A DNA stretch of 10,425 nucleotides from Vulcanimicrobiota bacterium (GTDB taxonomy: Bacteria > Eremiobacterota > Eremiobacteria > Baltobacterales > Baltobacteraceae), in the NCBI GenBank assembly GCA_028287545.1, contig JAQBPL010000154.1, forward strand, positions 1-10,425, read 5' to 3'. Below, in pieces: positions 1 to 7,343 of this stretch. The position numbers were made by a program, and so were the translations under genes. Within the stretch, counting starts at the first letter, position 1. Each line of letters starts with the position of its first letter. The notes below the pieces were generated by a model that saw nothing but the letters and a program-made list of their open reading frames with translations, was not told where the DNA came from and searched no databases.

Positions 1-376
1 ACAGTCCGATCGTCCAGACCTGATCGAGGCGGAAGGCGACTGCCACCGGGAGGATGCCGACCGCGAAAATGCGGATCTGAGCGCTGAGGGCGAAGATTCC
101 GCGGGAGCGCCGGCCTTCCAGCAGCCGTTCGTTCTCACGCATCGTCGCCAACATATTCAGGACGCCGAGCACCCCGCCCAGCGCCAGTTCGAGACCGGCA
201 ACCGGATTCCGCAGCGCCGCGAGAGCGACGAGCGGGACGAGGAACAACGACGTCCGCACGGAGATCAGCTTCTTGCGGGCGTGATACGCGCGCAATTCGG
301 CTGTCGGGTCGGCGCCGCTTCCATTGTGCCCGCCGTGGGGCGTCCCCTCCTCGACGTTTCTCGCAGAGGGCGTCAA
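1..376 (-). CDS. atpI: ATP synthase subunit I (AtpI-like), partial, cut by left edge
   Basis: Reading the minus strand from a TTG at 376-374 gives 125 codons with no stop up to the window edge, so the C-terminus is missing. The first ~35 residues are hydrophilic, followed by a basic HARKK patch. Three hydrophobic segments follow (about 39-57, 60-79 and 94-116), the third containing an Arg (SAQIRIFAVG). This layout fits the ATP-synt_I family, whose members sit in the membrane and help assemble the c-ring in some species. The TTG overlaps the atpZ stop as TTGA, and GAGG lies a few bases upstream, which supports this start. An ATG at about 341 is out of frame and soon meets a stop. Position after wecB-atpZ and presumably before atpB supports the call. 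Family assignment rests on topology and context more than on strong motifs. Confidence 0.72.
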   Translation of the reverse strand, partial: MTPSARNVEEGTPHGGHNGSGADPTAELRAYHARKKLISVRTSLFLVPLVALAALRNPVAGLELALGGVLGVLNMLATMRENERLLEGRRSRGIFALSAQIRIFAVGILPVAVAFRLDQVWTIGL

Positions 377-558
377 TTCTGCCTCAAGAGGGGCCGCAGG
401 GCGAGCACGATCACTACGATGCCGAGCACCAGCCCGCCGAGGAGCCCGACGGGCATCCAGACGCCGGTTCCGGTTAGCCGAGCGACCAGCAGGCCGACGA
501 AGAAGCCGCCGACCACGGTCGCACTGAAGGCGCCCGCGGCGGCGACCAGCCGGATCAT
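373..558 (-). CDS. atpZ: AtpZ-like small membrane protein of the ATP synthase operon
   Basis: This 61-aa protein has two hydrophobic segments (about 5-28 and 33-54) joined by a short turn, RLTGTGVWMPVGLLGG. That is the usual arrangement of the AtpZ family (also annotated as F0F1-ATPase subunit, ATPase_gene1), found just before atpI in many bacteria. AtpZ with AtpI has been linked to divalent cation transport and c-ring stability in bacilli; that role here is inferred from family and position. The ATG overlaps the wecB stop (ATGA) and the stop overlaps the atpI start (TTGA), so it is probably translated by coupling. No clear Shine-Dalgarno is visible. It is short and lacks strong catalytic-type motifs, so the family call depends partly on context. 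Confidence 0.72.
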   Translation of the reverse strand: MIRLVAAAGAFSATVVGGFFVGLLVARLTGTGVWMPVGLLGGLVLGIVVIVLALRPLLRQN

Positions 559-1727
559 ACGGCGGCCGGGACCGGGGCGAACTCGTCCGGCGCCGGCCCG
601 CCCCGCAGCGCGGCCAGCAGGCCGGCCACGATCCGCTCCGAGGCACGCCCATCGCCGTACGGATTCGAGGCTCGGGCCATGCGCGCGTAGAGCGCCTCGT
701 CGGTCAGCAGGCGGTGCGTCTCCGCCACGACGTCGGCGTACTCCGCGCCGATCAGGCGCAGGGTCCCCGCCTCCAGGCCCTCGGGACGCTCGGTCTCGCG
801 CCGCATAACGAGGACGGGCTTCCCCAGCGTCGGCGCTTCCTCTTGAAGACCGCCCGAGTCTGTGAGGACGAAATGCGAGGCGGCGACGGCCGCGACCGTC
901 TCGGCGTAGTTGAGCGGGTCGACCAGCCGGACGTGCGGGTTGCCGTCGAGCACGGCGCGGACGACCGGGGCGACCTGCGGCGAGGGGTGCACCGGCCACA
1001 GGATCTGCGGGCGTTCCGGGAAGGCCGCGATCGTGGCGATCGCCCGCGCGATCTCCCCGATCTGGCCGTGGTTCTCGCGCCGGTGTGCCGTCACGAAGAT
1101 CAACGGCCGGGCGGGATCGAGACCGTCGAGCGACGGGGTCGCGATGCCCCGTTCGCGCATCCGCCGCTCGGTCGCCAAGAACGCGTCGATCACCGTGTTG
1201 CCGGTGACCGCGATGTGCGCGTGCTGCGTCCGCTCGGCGAGCAGGTTCGACTTGGCGCGCGACGTCGGCGCGAAATGGAACGAGGTGAGCACGCTGGTGA
1301 GCCGCCGGTTCGCTTCTTCCGGATAGGGTTCGGCGATCGACGACGTGCGCAGCCCCGCCTCGACGTGGCCGACCGGGATCTTCTGGTAGAACGCGGCGAG
1401 TGCGGCGGCGGTCGACGTCGTCGTGTCGCCGTGGACGAGCACGACGTCCGGCCGCCGCTCGGTCAGCACGCGTTCCATCCCGCTCAGCACGCGGGTCGTG
1501 ATGTCGGTCAGCGACTGCGTCTTCGTCATGATGTCGAGATCGACGTCGGGGGTGATCTCGAAGAGGCGCAGCACCTCGTCGAGCATCTCGCGGTGCTGCG
1601 CCGTGACGCAGACGATCGCTTCGACGTCCGGCTGCGCCGCGCGCAATGCGTGCACGACCGGCGCCATCTTGATCGTATCCGGCCGCGTCCCCATCACGGC
1701 CATTATCTTTAACGGCGCTCCGCTCAC
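555..1727 (-). CDS. wecB: UDP-N-acetylglucosamine 2-epimerase, non-hydrolysing
   Basis: The product (390 aa) converts UDP-GlcNAc to UDP-ManNAc in the cytoplasm, supplying ManNAc or ManNAcA units for surface polymers. It has the family hallmarks in order: GTRPDTIKMAPVV (13-25), HGDTTTS (99-105), HVEAGLRT (121-128), EPYPEE (133-138), VTGNTVIDAF (174-183), VTAHRRENHGQ (212-222) and a late DSGGLQEE...GKPVLVMR...RPEG block. The acidic and His residues used in catalysis by E. coli WecB map to Asp101, Glu123, Glu137 and His215. Length is normal for the family. The start is GTG at 1727, overlapping the stop of the 37-codon ORF (GTGA); a G-rich stretch upstream is only a weak Shine-Dalgarno. The stop overlaps atpZ (ATGA). 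Synonyms in Gram-positives are mnaA and yvyH. Confidence 0.95.
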   Translation of the reverse strand: MSGAPLKIMAVMGTRPDTIKMAPVVHALRAAQPDVEAIVCVTAQHREMLDEVLRLFEITPDVDLDIMTKTQSLTDITTRVLSGMERVLTERRPDVVLVHGDTTTSTAAALAAFYQKIPVGHVEAGLRTSSIAEPYPEEANRRLTSVLTSFHFAPTSRAKSNLLAERTQHAHIAVTGNTVIDAFLATERRMRERGIATPSLDGLDPARPLIFVTAHRRENHGQIGEIARAIATIAAFPERPQILWPVHPSPQVAPVVRAVLDGNPHVRLVDPLNYAETVAAVAASHFVLTDSGGLQEEAPTLGKPVLVMRRETERPEGLEAGTLRLIGAEYADVVAETHRLLTDEALYARMARASNPYGDGRASERIVAGLLAALRGGPAPDEFAPVPAAV

Positions 1728-1837
1728 GCTGCGCGCCCCCCACGCCTGCGGCGCGGGGCCCCCGGGTCCGAGCTCGCAACAACCTGAGTAGCCCGGGCGC
1801 GGTGCTCCTGCGCTCGCTCCATCACCGTGCTCGTCAT
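1724..1837 (-). CDS. Possible 37-codon ORF coupled between wecA and wecB
   Basis: An ATG at 1837-1835 overlaps the wecA stop as ATGA. The frame runs 37 codons to a TGA that overlaps the wecB GTG start as GTGA. The peptide begins MTSTVMERAQEHRARATQ and has an Arg-rich tail (PRRRRGGRAA). No domain or signal peptide is recognised. The argument for translation is positional: this is the only gap in the operon not closed by a recognised gene, yet its ORF has the same 4-base overlaps at both ends. It may act only to carry ribosomes from wecA to wecB. The alternative is a 106-bp spacer that happens to be open in this frame, which is easy at high GC. Confidence 0.35.
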   Translation of the reverse strand: MTSTVMERAQEHRARATQVVASSDPGAPRRRRGGRAA

Positions 1838-2844
1838 GCGAACTTCAACGCGCCGACGCCGCCGGAAAGGAACAAGGCGACAAGGCCGAGCGCAATACAG
1901 AGGCCGTAGATCAACAGCACCGCCTGGCGCACGTTCAGCCCGAAGCGGAAGATCAGTTGATGGTGGAAGTGTCCGCGGTCGGCTTCGTAGATCTTCTTGC
2001 CGGCGCGCGTGCGGCGCACGATCGCGGCGGCCGTGTCGATGACCGGCAGCCCGAGCACGATAAGCGGCACGAGCAGCGAGATCGTAAACGCGACCTTGCT
2101 GGCGCCCACGATCGACACCGTCGCGAACACGTAGCCGATGAACAGCGCGCCCGAATCGCCGAGGATGATCTTGGCCGGGTTGTAGTTGTACGGCAGGAAG
2201 CCGAGCGCCCCGCCCACCAGCGCAGCCAGGATCAGCGAGATCTCGGGATGCCCTTGGCTCAGGCTGATGACCAGCAGAAACATCCCGGCGATCGCGGTGA
2301 GCCCCGAGAGCAACCCGTCGAGCCCGTCGATGAAGTTGATCGCGTTCATCATCCCGACGTACCACACCAGCGTGATCGGAATGCTCAACCAGAGCGGGAA
2401 ATAGATCACCGCGCCGTGATGGAACGGGTCGCGCACGAACTGGATGAGGAACCCGTAGAGCATCGAGATCGACGCGACGAGGACTTGCGCGAGCAGTTTC
2501 ACGCGCGGGCTCATCCCCATCACGTCGTCCCAGATGCCGATCATGAGAATCAGCGTCCCGCCGAAGATGAGGCCGACGACGCTCTGCACGACGTCGTGCA
2601 CTTTGCCGACGTCGTCGAGCTGGTGCGTGTTGATCAGATATCCGAGTGCCGAGAACAGCGCGAACGCGAAGCCGAGAAAGACGGCGATACCGCCGATGCG
2701 CGGTTTCGGCTGGTCGTGCATGCGGCGCTCGCCGGTCGCATCGAGCATCCCGACGTTGAGCGCGAGCTTGCGGACGTATGGCGTCACGAAGGCGGCCGTC
2801 GCGAACGCGAGGACCAGCACGGCGACGATCATCAGGGAGTTCAC
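1834..2844 (-). CDS. wecA: Undecaprenyl-phosphate GlcNAc-1-phosphate transferase (WecA/TagO/MraY family)
   Basis: This polytopic membrane enzyme (336 aa) transfers a sugar-1-phosphate, probably GlcNAc-1-P from UDP-GlcNAc, to undecaprenyl phosphate, the first step of many lipid-linked glycans. Family motifs visible are the DD pair at 106-107 (GIWDDVMGMSPRVK), NAINFIDGLDGL (167-178), ILGDSGALFIG with Asp230 (227-237), and the cytoplasmic DRGHFHHQL (289-297) with its HxHH metal/substrate motif. About ten hydrophobic segments fit the family. The GTG at 2844 overlaps the comEB stop (GTGA); an ATG four codons later (2832) is a possible alternative. The stop overlaps the next ORF (ATGA). Adjacency to wecB supports the GlcNAc-1-P type over MraY, but the exact sugar is inferred. 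Confidence 0.92.
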   Translation of the reverse strand: MNSLMIVAVLVLAFATAAFVTPYVRKLALNVGMLDATGERRMHDQPKPRIGGIAVFLGFAFALFSALGYLINTHQLDDVGKVHDVVQSVVGLIFGGTLILMIGIWDDVMGMSPRVKLLAQVLVASISMLYGFLIQFVRDPFHHGAVIYFPLWLSIPITLVWYVGMMNAINFIDGLDGLLSGLTAIAGMFLLVISLSQGHPEISLILAALVGGALGFLPYNYNPAKIILGDSGALFIGYVFATVSIVGASKVAFTISLLVPLIVLGLPVIDTAAAIVRRTRAGKKIYEADRGHFHHQLIFRFGLNVRQAVLLIYGLCIALGLVALFLSGGVGALKFA

Positions 2845-3350
2845 GGGTGCGTTCGTACCTGGTCCGGGAAGAAGGGTTCCAGCGCGACGCCGGCCGCCGC
2901 GAGCAGCTCGCTCGAGACGGCGTCTGGGTACGCGTCGGCGTAAACGATGCGCACGACCCCTGCGCTGATCAGGAGCTTGGAGCAACCGGCGCAGGGTTGA
3001 TGGGTGCAGTACGCCGTGGCGCCGGCGAGGCTGACGCCGTGCAGCGCACCCTGCACGATGGCGTTCGCCTCGGCATGGGTCGCGCGCAGACAGTGCCCGT
3101 CGACCATCATGCAGCCGGCCTCGGTGCAATGCGGGACGCCGCGCGGCGCCCCGTTGTACCCGGTCGTGAGGATCCGCTTGTCCCGGGTGAGCACGGCGCC
3201 CACGCTCGCCCGAGGGCACGTGGCCCGCGTCCCGACCGTCCGCGCGATCTCCATGAAATACGCGTCCCAGCCGGGGCGCGCGGCACCGTCTCTTGCTTGG
3301 GGTCCGGAAATTCGCTCGTCGCCGTGCACCGAGGTCTGCCTATTCGTCAC
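2841..3350 (-). CDS. comEB: dCMP deaminase (ComEB-like)
   Basis: The product (169 aa) is a zinc-dependent deoxycytidylate deaminase converting dCMP to dUMP for thymidylate synthesis. The catalytic zinc motif is THAEANAI (91-98, His92 and Glu94) with PCAGC (119-123, Cys120 and Cys123). A second Cys/His-rich stretch, PHCTEAGCMM...GHCLR (73-89), matches the extra zinc site of dCMP deaminases. RATCPRASVGAV and TTGYNGAPRG are also characteristic. The recognisable domain begins near RPGWDAYFMEIA (25-36), so the first ~24 residues are a non-conserved extension. GTG at 3350 is the furthest start before an upstream stop; a second GTG at 3329 is equally possible and neither has a clear Shine-Dalgarno. 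It is the first gene of the operon and is coupled to wecA by GTGA. Confidence 0.92.
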   Translation of the reverse strand: MTNRQTSVHGDERISGPQARDGAARPGWDAYFMEIARTVGTRATCPRASVGAVLTRDKRILTTGYNGAPRGVPHCTEAGCMMVDGHCLRATHAEANAIVQGALHGVSLAGATAYCTHQPCAGCSKLLISAGVVRIVYADAYPDAVSSELLAAAGVALEPFFPDQVRTHP

Positions 3351-3484
3351 GCCGTCATTTGCGGCCCGTCCGTCGACGTCCCCAGCTCGCCGGGCCGCCC
3401 CGCCGACCGAGAGGACCGTACACCCCAGGCGCGCAACGCGACGGCAAGCGCTCAGGGTGTCGCTGCGCGCTCGAAAGGACGTCG
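3351..3484. promoter_or_regulatory. Divergent intergenic region between comEB and the 451-codon gene
   Basis: This 134-bp spacer separates the minus-strand comEB operon from the plus-strand orphan gene, so it should hold promoters for both. I could not find a convincing -35/-10 pair on either strand. The one clear signal is AAAGGA at 3474-3479, five bases before the plus-strand ATG, which looks like a good ribosome binding site. No terminator-like hairpin with a T-run was seen. Confidence 0.4.
3474..3479 (+). promoter_or_regulatory. Ribosome binding site that fixes the start of the 451-codon gene
   Basis: AAAGGA lies five bases before the ATG at 3485. It favours this start over the upstream start codons in the same frame, where the translation is low-complexity and overlaps the comEB 5' end on the other strand. 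Confidence 0.65.
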
Positions 3485-4840
3485 ATGTACGCGCGCAAAG
3501 CGGTCCGTGACGCGGCGGCGGATTCCGCCCGCCCGGCTCCGCAGCGCTCCGTCGGTGCCGCTGAACCCGCGCAGGCGCCTGCGCCCGCTCGGCATCGCTT
3601 GGCCTCGATCGGGCTCCCAGGTGGGGATGTCATCCAGCGCGCGATCGGCTTCGAGTACGAACTCGGCGGCGTGCGCACGTACGAGGAGACGGGCTGGATC
3701 AGACACGTCCCGGTACCTTTGAAGAAGCGCACCGAGATCGCGCCCGAGCGGAACGGCTTCAAGATCACGGCCGACGACCCGCCGACCGGCTCGACCGACA
3801 CCCGCTCCGATCTCGAGCTCATCATCGATCCGCCGATCGATGACACGAAGGACGGCGCGCGCGCGGATGCGGCGCGGCGCCTGACGGCGATGCAGAACTT
3901 CGTCGCCGCGCTCGGCCTCGCCGGCGCTGCCGCCACCGGCAACAAGGTGCAGGCGAGCACGTACGGCGGCAGCCGCAACCACTATTTCGACGTCCCTCCG
4001 AACTCGTTCGCCACCGGCCAGCTGCAGGTCTCGGCGGGACTCGATCTGCGCGCATTGGCGAACGTCCGCAGCGGCGCGGCAGCAACCGCTGCGGACAACA
4101 GGGCCACCGCGCTCCAGGCGCAGGGGCCGGTCCCCCGGCGGCTGGTCAACGAAGTCGTGACCACGATGAACGGCGCGGGCGGCCAGTCCGACGGGACGAT
4201 TTGGACCGCGTCGCTCGCCGCCGCGCGCACCATCCTCGGCAACGCGGTCAACCGGCCCGACATCTATGTGCCGCAGCTCGCGGCGGTCATGAGCATGATC
4301 GTCACCATCCCCACGGTCGCGCGTACCGCGAACAACGTGCCGTACGCGAAGACGACGAGTGCGAACCTGCTCGCGCGTACGGATTTCGCGACGACGCTGG
4401 GACTGCTTTCGAACGCGGTGCGCGGGGTGCTCGTCCGGCGCAAAGCCGCCTGGAGCACGGCGATGCTCGACATCGTGAAGACGGAGTCCGGCGATGCTAC
4501 CCTGACGCTGGCCTCACCGGTCTTTCCGGCGCAGATCGGGACCGCACCGCAGATCCAGCTCACCATGGGCGAATGGTTCTCGGGCTTGGCGTCGACCGTC
4601 AGCGTCGACCAGCTGACGGAAGCGGACTATCCCCAGGACTACGGCGAGGAACAGGGAGAGCAGCTCGAATCGCTGGGTGGGTTCGGGTCACGCACCGACG
4701 CGCCGCTGCGCGACCAGGCGCGACGCGCGATCTTCGAGTTTCGCCAGCTCCCCGCGGTCGGTTCGACCGAAATCGCCGATCGCGGGCTCGGCGTGTGGGA
4801 TTACGTGATGCGCGCGCACGGTCGAACGCCCCCGTCCTGA
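3485..4840 (+). CDS. Uncharacterised protein with amidoligase-like pattern and VIQR leader
   Basis: I cannot name this 451-aa protein with certainty. The first ~48 residues are Ala/Pro/Arg-rich and probably disordered, ending in DVIQRAIGFEYEL (48-60). Later come SDLELIIDPPIDD (108-120), RNHYFDVPPN (164-173), ATGQLQVSAGLDL (176-188), a long middle region about 200-345, and close to the end AIFEFRQLPA (415-424). The series GFEYE, DLELI..PP, TGQLQVSAG and FEFR resembles the ordered acidic and Arg motifs of amidoligase/ATP-grasp-like proteins. The leader ending in IQR followed by a GFE/WEVE motif is, from memory, common among proteins linked to extracellular contractile injection systems. No signal peptide or membrane segment is evident. 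The start is ATG with AAAGGA five bases upstream; the frame is open further upstream to 3293 but that part is Arg-rich noise. It converges on upp with a 9-bp gap. No injection-system structural genes are in the window. Confidence 0.85.
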   Translation: MYARKAVRDAAADSARPAPQRSVGAAEPAQAPAPARHRLASIGLPGGDVIQRAIGFEYELGGVRTYEETGWIRHVPVPLKKRTEIAPERNGFKITADDPPTGSTDTRSDLELIIDPPIDDTKDGARADAARRLTAMQNFVAALGLAGAAATGNKVQASTYGGSRNHYFDVPPNSFATGQLQVSAGLDLRALANVRSGAAATAADNRATALQAQGPVPRRLVNEVVTTMNGAGGQSDGTIWTASLAAARTILGNAVNRPDIYVPQLAAVMSMIVTIPTVARTANNVPYAKTTSANLLARTDFATTLGLLSNAVRGVLVRRKAAWSTAMLDIVKTESGDATLTLASPVFPAQIGTAPQIQLTMGEWFSGLASTVSVDQLTEADYPQDYGEEQGEQLESLGGFGSRTDAPLRDQARRAIFEFRQLPAVGSTEIADRGLGVWDYVMRAHGRTPPS

Positions 4841-4849
4841 GCGCAGCGT

Positions 4850-5506
4850 TTAGCGCGCGCGCGCGCTGACCGGCACGGAGCTCGTCGAACCGAACATCCG
4901 GTCTCCCGCGTCGCCGAGGCCAGGCACGATGTAGCCGTGCTCATTGAGTTTTTCATCGACGGCGGCGGTCACGATGCGCACGCTCGGGTGCTCGCGCCCG
5001 AGCGTGGCGATCCCTTCGGGTGCCGCGATGATGCACACGAAGACCGGCGACTTCGCGCCGCGCTCGGCGAGCAAACTCAACGCCGCGGAACCCGAGTGTC
5101 CCGTCGCGAGCATCGGGTCGAGGACGAACACGTCGCGTGCGGCGAGATCGTCGGGAAGGTTGGCGTAGTACGGGATTGCCGCGAGCGTCTTGGGATCGCG
5201 GTAGAAGCCGAGGTGCGCCACGACCGCGTCGTCGACGACGGCCATGAAGCCGGGCAACAGGCCGAGGCCAGCGCGCAAAATCGGTGCGACGACTGGCCTC
5301 GTTGCGATGCGGCGGACCTTCGCGAGCGCGACCGGCGTCTGCAGCTCGATCTCCGTCTGCGGCAGTTCGCTCGTCGCCTCGTAGGCGAGCAGCTGGCCGA
5401 GTTCCTCGACCAGCCGGCGAAAGACCGGCGTCGGCGTCGATGCGTCGCGCAGACGCGCGAGGCGGTCTTGGACGGCGGGATGATCGACGATCAGCGGCAC
5501 GCTCAC
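4850..5506 (-). CDS. upp: Uracil phosphoribosyltransferase
   Basis: The enzyme (218 aa) makes UMP from uracil and PRPP in the cytoplasm (pyrimidine salvage). The N-terminal pattern (VDHPAVQDRLARLRDAST) and the PVVAPILRAGLGLLPG segment (71-86) are typical. The PRPP-binding loop is VLDPMLATGHSGSAAL (128-143) and the uracil-binding C-terminal motif is YIVPGLGDAGDRMFG (192-206). Family members usually end just after this motif; here about 12 extra residues (STSSVPVSARAR) follow, the last ones encoded by a GC dinucleotide run. The start is GTG at 5506 with GAAGG seven bases upstream; a GTG two codons later is an alternative. It is convergent with the 451-codon gene and divergent from the transducer gene, so it is probably transcribed alone. 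Confidence 0.96.
   Translation of the reverse strand: MSVPLIVDHPAVQDRLARLRDASTPTPVFRRLVEELGQLLAYEATSELPQTEIELQTPVALAKVRRIATRPVVAPILRAGLGLLPGFMAVVDDAVVAHLGFYRDPKTLAAIPYYANLPDDLAARDVFVLDPMLATGHSGSAALSLLAERGAKSPVFVCIIAAPEGIATLGREHPSVRIVTAAVDEKLNEHGYIVPGLGDAGDRMFGSTSSVPVSARAR
4853..4866. repeat. (GC)7 dinucleotide run inside the upp 3' end
   Basis: Fourteen bases of alternating GC lie within the last codons of upp (encoding the ARAR tail), 12 bp from the end of the convergent gene. Such runs are prone to slippage; a length change here would alter only the non-conserved UPRT tail. Confidence 0.7.
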
Positions 5507-5660
5507 GGCGCGGCCTTCGTCACCCGGCGCGCTCCCCCTCGGGGGTGCACGTCGGTAAAGAGTCTGCCTAGGGCGAATTCGCAGTCCCTTTTCTTGCTAC
5601 TGTTACCGCAGGTGCCGGGTGCGACCAGTCCCGCTTCCGTTCTGTCGGAGGAGGTAGTTC
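5507..5660. promoter_or_regulatory. Divergent intergenic region between upp and the transducer gene
   Basis: This 154-bp spacer must carry promoters for upp (minus) and the chemotaxis-type gene (plus). It is locally more AT-rich around 5550-5610. No canonical promoter could be assigned. It holds a C5/G5 inverted repeat (5534-5538 and 5541-5545) in the probable upp leader and a strong Shine-Dalgarno for the plus gene at 5647-5654. Confidence 0.4.
5647..5654 (+). promoter_or_regulatory. Strong ribosome binding site for the transducer gene
   Basis: GGAGGAGG lies six bases before the GTG at 5661. It is the strongest Shine-Dalgarno in the window and decides the non-ATG start. Confidence 0.8.
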
Positions 5661-7337
5661 GTGTTGTCTCGGCTCGACGAAGTTCTGCCACCGCAACGAG
5701 TCATCGGATTGACCGCGTTCATCGAAGCCTTGGCGTCGGGAACGATCGTGGACCTGCAGCTGCGCCCGGTGCTCGACGCGCACGCAACGGCCGAAGAGCG
5801 ATCCGGCGCGAACGCACTCGGCGTCTTTCTTGACAATCTGGCCGGGAATCTGAACGCGCTGGGCGTCTCCATCAACGAAGCATCGACGCACGGAAGAAAC
5901 GGGGAGCTGCTGGCCGGCGTCGCGGAAGACGCGGCGACGCAGTCGCGCCGCTCCGACGAAATCCTCGCGGCAGTGAGCGAGAGCGCCACCGGCGCAGCGC
6001 ACGTGAGCGAGCTGACCCAGTCGACGAGCGAGATCTCTGCGGCGCTGCGCGGCGCCGCCGCCGCGTCGATCGACGCGACGTACGAAGCGCTCGTGAAACT
6101 CGACCGCGTCGCGGAGCAGGTTCGCGAAGTCGAGCAGACGGTGCACTCGCTCGATGACGCGGTGCTGCGGATCGGCGATTTCGTCTCGACGATCCGCGAC
6201 ATCGCGGACCGCACCCACCTCCTCTCGCTCAACGCGCGCATCGAAGCGGCGCGCGCGGGCGATCAGGGCCGCGGTTTCGGCGTGGTCGCCTCCGAGATTC
6301 GCAAGCTCGCCGAGAACGCCACCATCGCGTCGCGCGACGTCGCGCAGACGATCGCCGCCGTCGCCGAATCGGCGCAACGCACCCGGATCGGCATCGACCA
6401 AACGGCCAGAACGGTCTCCGGCGCCGCCGGCGACGGCTCGCGCCTGCGCGAGGAACTGCAGCACATTCGCAGCCTGATCGACGGCGCGAGCGAACGCGTC
6501 GCGTCGATCGCGCTCGTCGCGCACCAGCAATCGGTGGCGCTCGAACACGTGCGCGAAGTCGTCGCGGAGACGAAGCAGGAAGCCTTTGTTGGCGCCGTGC
6601 GCGCGGCGGCGCTGCGCGACAGCGGCGCCGGCGAGCTGAACCGGAACGCGCACGCGATCCTCGGGCACTACCGCACCGGCAGCGTGGTCGACCGCATGTA
6701 CGACGCCGCGACGGCGGCGGCCGTCGACGTCGAGCTCGCGCTCGATCAGGCGCACGCGACGCTGCGGCGCCGCGGCATCGACCTCTTCTCGACCGAATAC
6801 CGCGACCTGCGCGGCATCGCGCTCTCGCGTCTGGGCGGGCTGTGCGACGTGAGCCGAGCTCCGGCAAACGGCTTCGATCCGCCGAAATACTACACGTCGT
6901 GGGATCACGAGCTCGACGCGGCGCTGGCCGCCGTCGTCGACGATCACGGTTTCCGCAGCAAGACGATCGAGTTCATCTGCATCGTCGACCTCAACGGCTT
7001 CCTCACGATGCACCGCAGCGATTATCGCAAGGATTTCACCGGCGACGTCGAGCGCGACAAGGTCGGCAACCGCGTGAAGCGGTTCTTCGACGGGCCGACC
7101 GAACTGCGCGCCGCGCGGGTCGGCTTGGACGCGGCCGCGATTCCGCCGCGCGCGTCACGCGGCGCCTTCTCGGCGGCCGGAATCGACCTGGGGCGTCCGG
7201 CGAACGACCGGCCGATGATCGTGCAGAGCTACGCCCGCGACACCGGCACCGTGATGAACGATCTGTCAATCCCGCTCTATGCCGCAGGCCAACGCTGGGG
7301 CGCGTTGCGCCTCGCCTATCGCGCGGACGCGAGCTAG
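5661..7337 (+). CDS. Cytoplasmic methyl-accepting chemotaxis-type transducer with C-terminal sensor-like region
   Basis: This 558-aa protein has no transmembrane segment, signal peptide or HAMP domain, so it should be soluble. Residues about 90-310 form a long helical, coiled-coil signalling region. Its hairpin tip is [20 protein letters not shown] (181-200), followed by [19 protein letters not shown] (202-220). This is the MCP signalling domain that contacts CheA/CheW, although the usual Q-T-N before LLALNA is R-T-H here. The C-terminal part (about 405-555) looks like a sensor: [29 protein letters not shown], then [19 protein letters not shown] and RWGALRLAY. Similar blocks occur, as I recall, downstream of the signalling domain in other soluble MCPs. 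The ligand is unknown. The start is GTG with an excellent Shine-Dalgarno. No other che gene is nearby, so it must work with a pathway encoded elsewhere. Confidence 0.9.
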   Translation: MLSRLDEVLPPQRVIGLTAFIEALASGTIVDLQLRPVLDAHATAEERSGANALGVFLDNLAGNLNALGVSINEASTHGRNGELLAGVAEDAATQSRRSDEILAAVSESATGAAHVSELTQSTSEISAALRGAAAASIDATYEALVKLDRVAEQVREVEQTVHSLDDAVLRIGDFVSTIRDIADRTHLLSLNARIEAARAGDQGRGFGVVASEIRKLAENATIASRDVAQTIAAVAESAQRTRIGIDQTARTVSGAAGDGSRLREELQHIRSLIDGASERVASIALVAHQQSVALEHVREVVAETKQEAFVGAVRAAALRDSGAGELNRNAHAILGHYRTGSVVDRMYDAATAAAVDVELALDQAHATLRRRGIDLFSTEYRDLRGIALSRLGGLCDVSRAPANGFDPPKYYTSWDHELDAALAAVVDDHGFRSKTIEFICIVDLNGFLTMHRSDYRKDFTGDVERDKVGNRVKRFFDGPTELRAARVGLDAAAIPPRASRGAFSAAGIDLGRPANDRPMIVQSYARDTGTVMNDLSIPLYAAGQRWGALRLAYRADAS

Positions 7338-7343
7338 CCGCGA

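Noticed and set aside
373..1782. Long minus-strand open frame of 469 codons across wecB
   Set aside because: Only its last 61 codons are real (atpZ). The rest is an Arg-rich shadow of wecB in another frame.
1957..2943. Long plus-strand open frames opposite wecA and comEB
   Set aside because: Their translations are rich in Arg, Asp, His and Glu with no domain pattern, as expected opposite GC-rich coding DNA.
3445..3465. AAGCGCTCAGGGTG before the 451-codon gene, similar to the 7344 repeat
   Set aside because: Only the CTCAGGGTG part matches and the diagnostic TTCGACAAG half is missing.
5553..5580. Possible flagellar-type (sigma-28) promoter before the transducer gene (TAAAGAGT then GGCGAATT)
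   Set aside because: The spacing is shorter than the usual ~11 bases and the second element matches GCCGATAA poorly.
5568..7013. 481-codon minus-strand open frame opposite the transducer gene
   Set aside because: It is the antisense shadow of the MCP gene, low in pattern and high in Arg/Asp/Val, while the plus frame has clear MCP motifs and a strong ribosome binding site.
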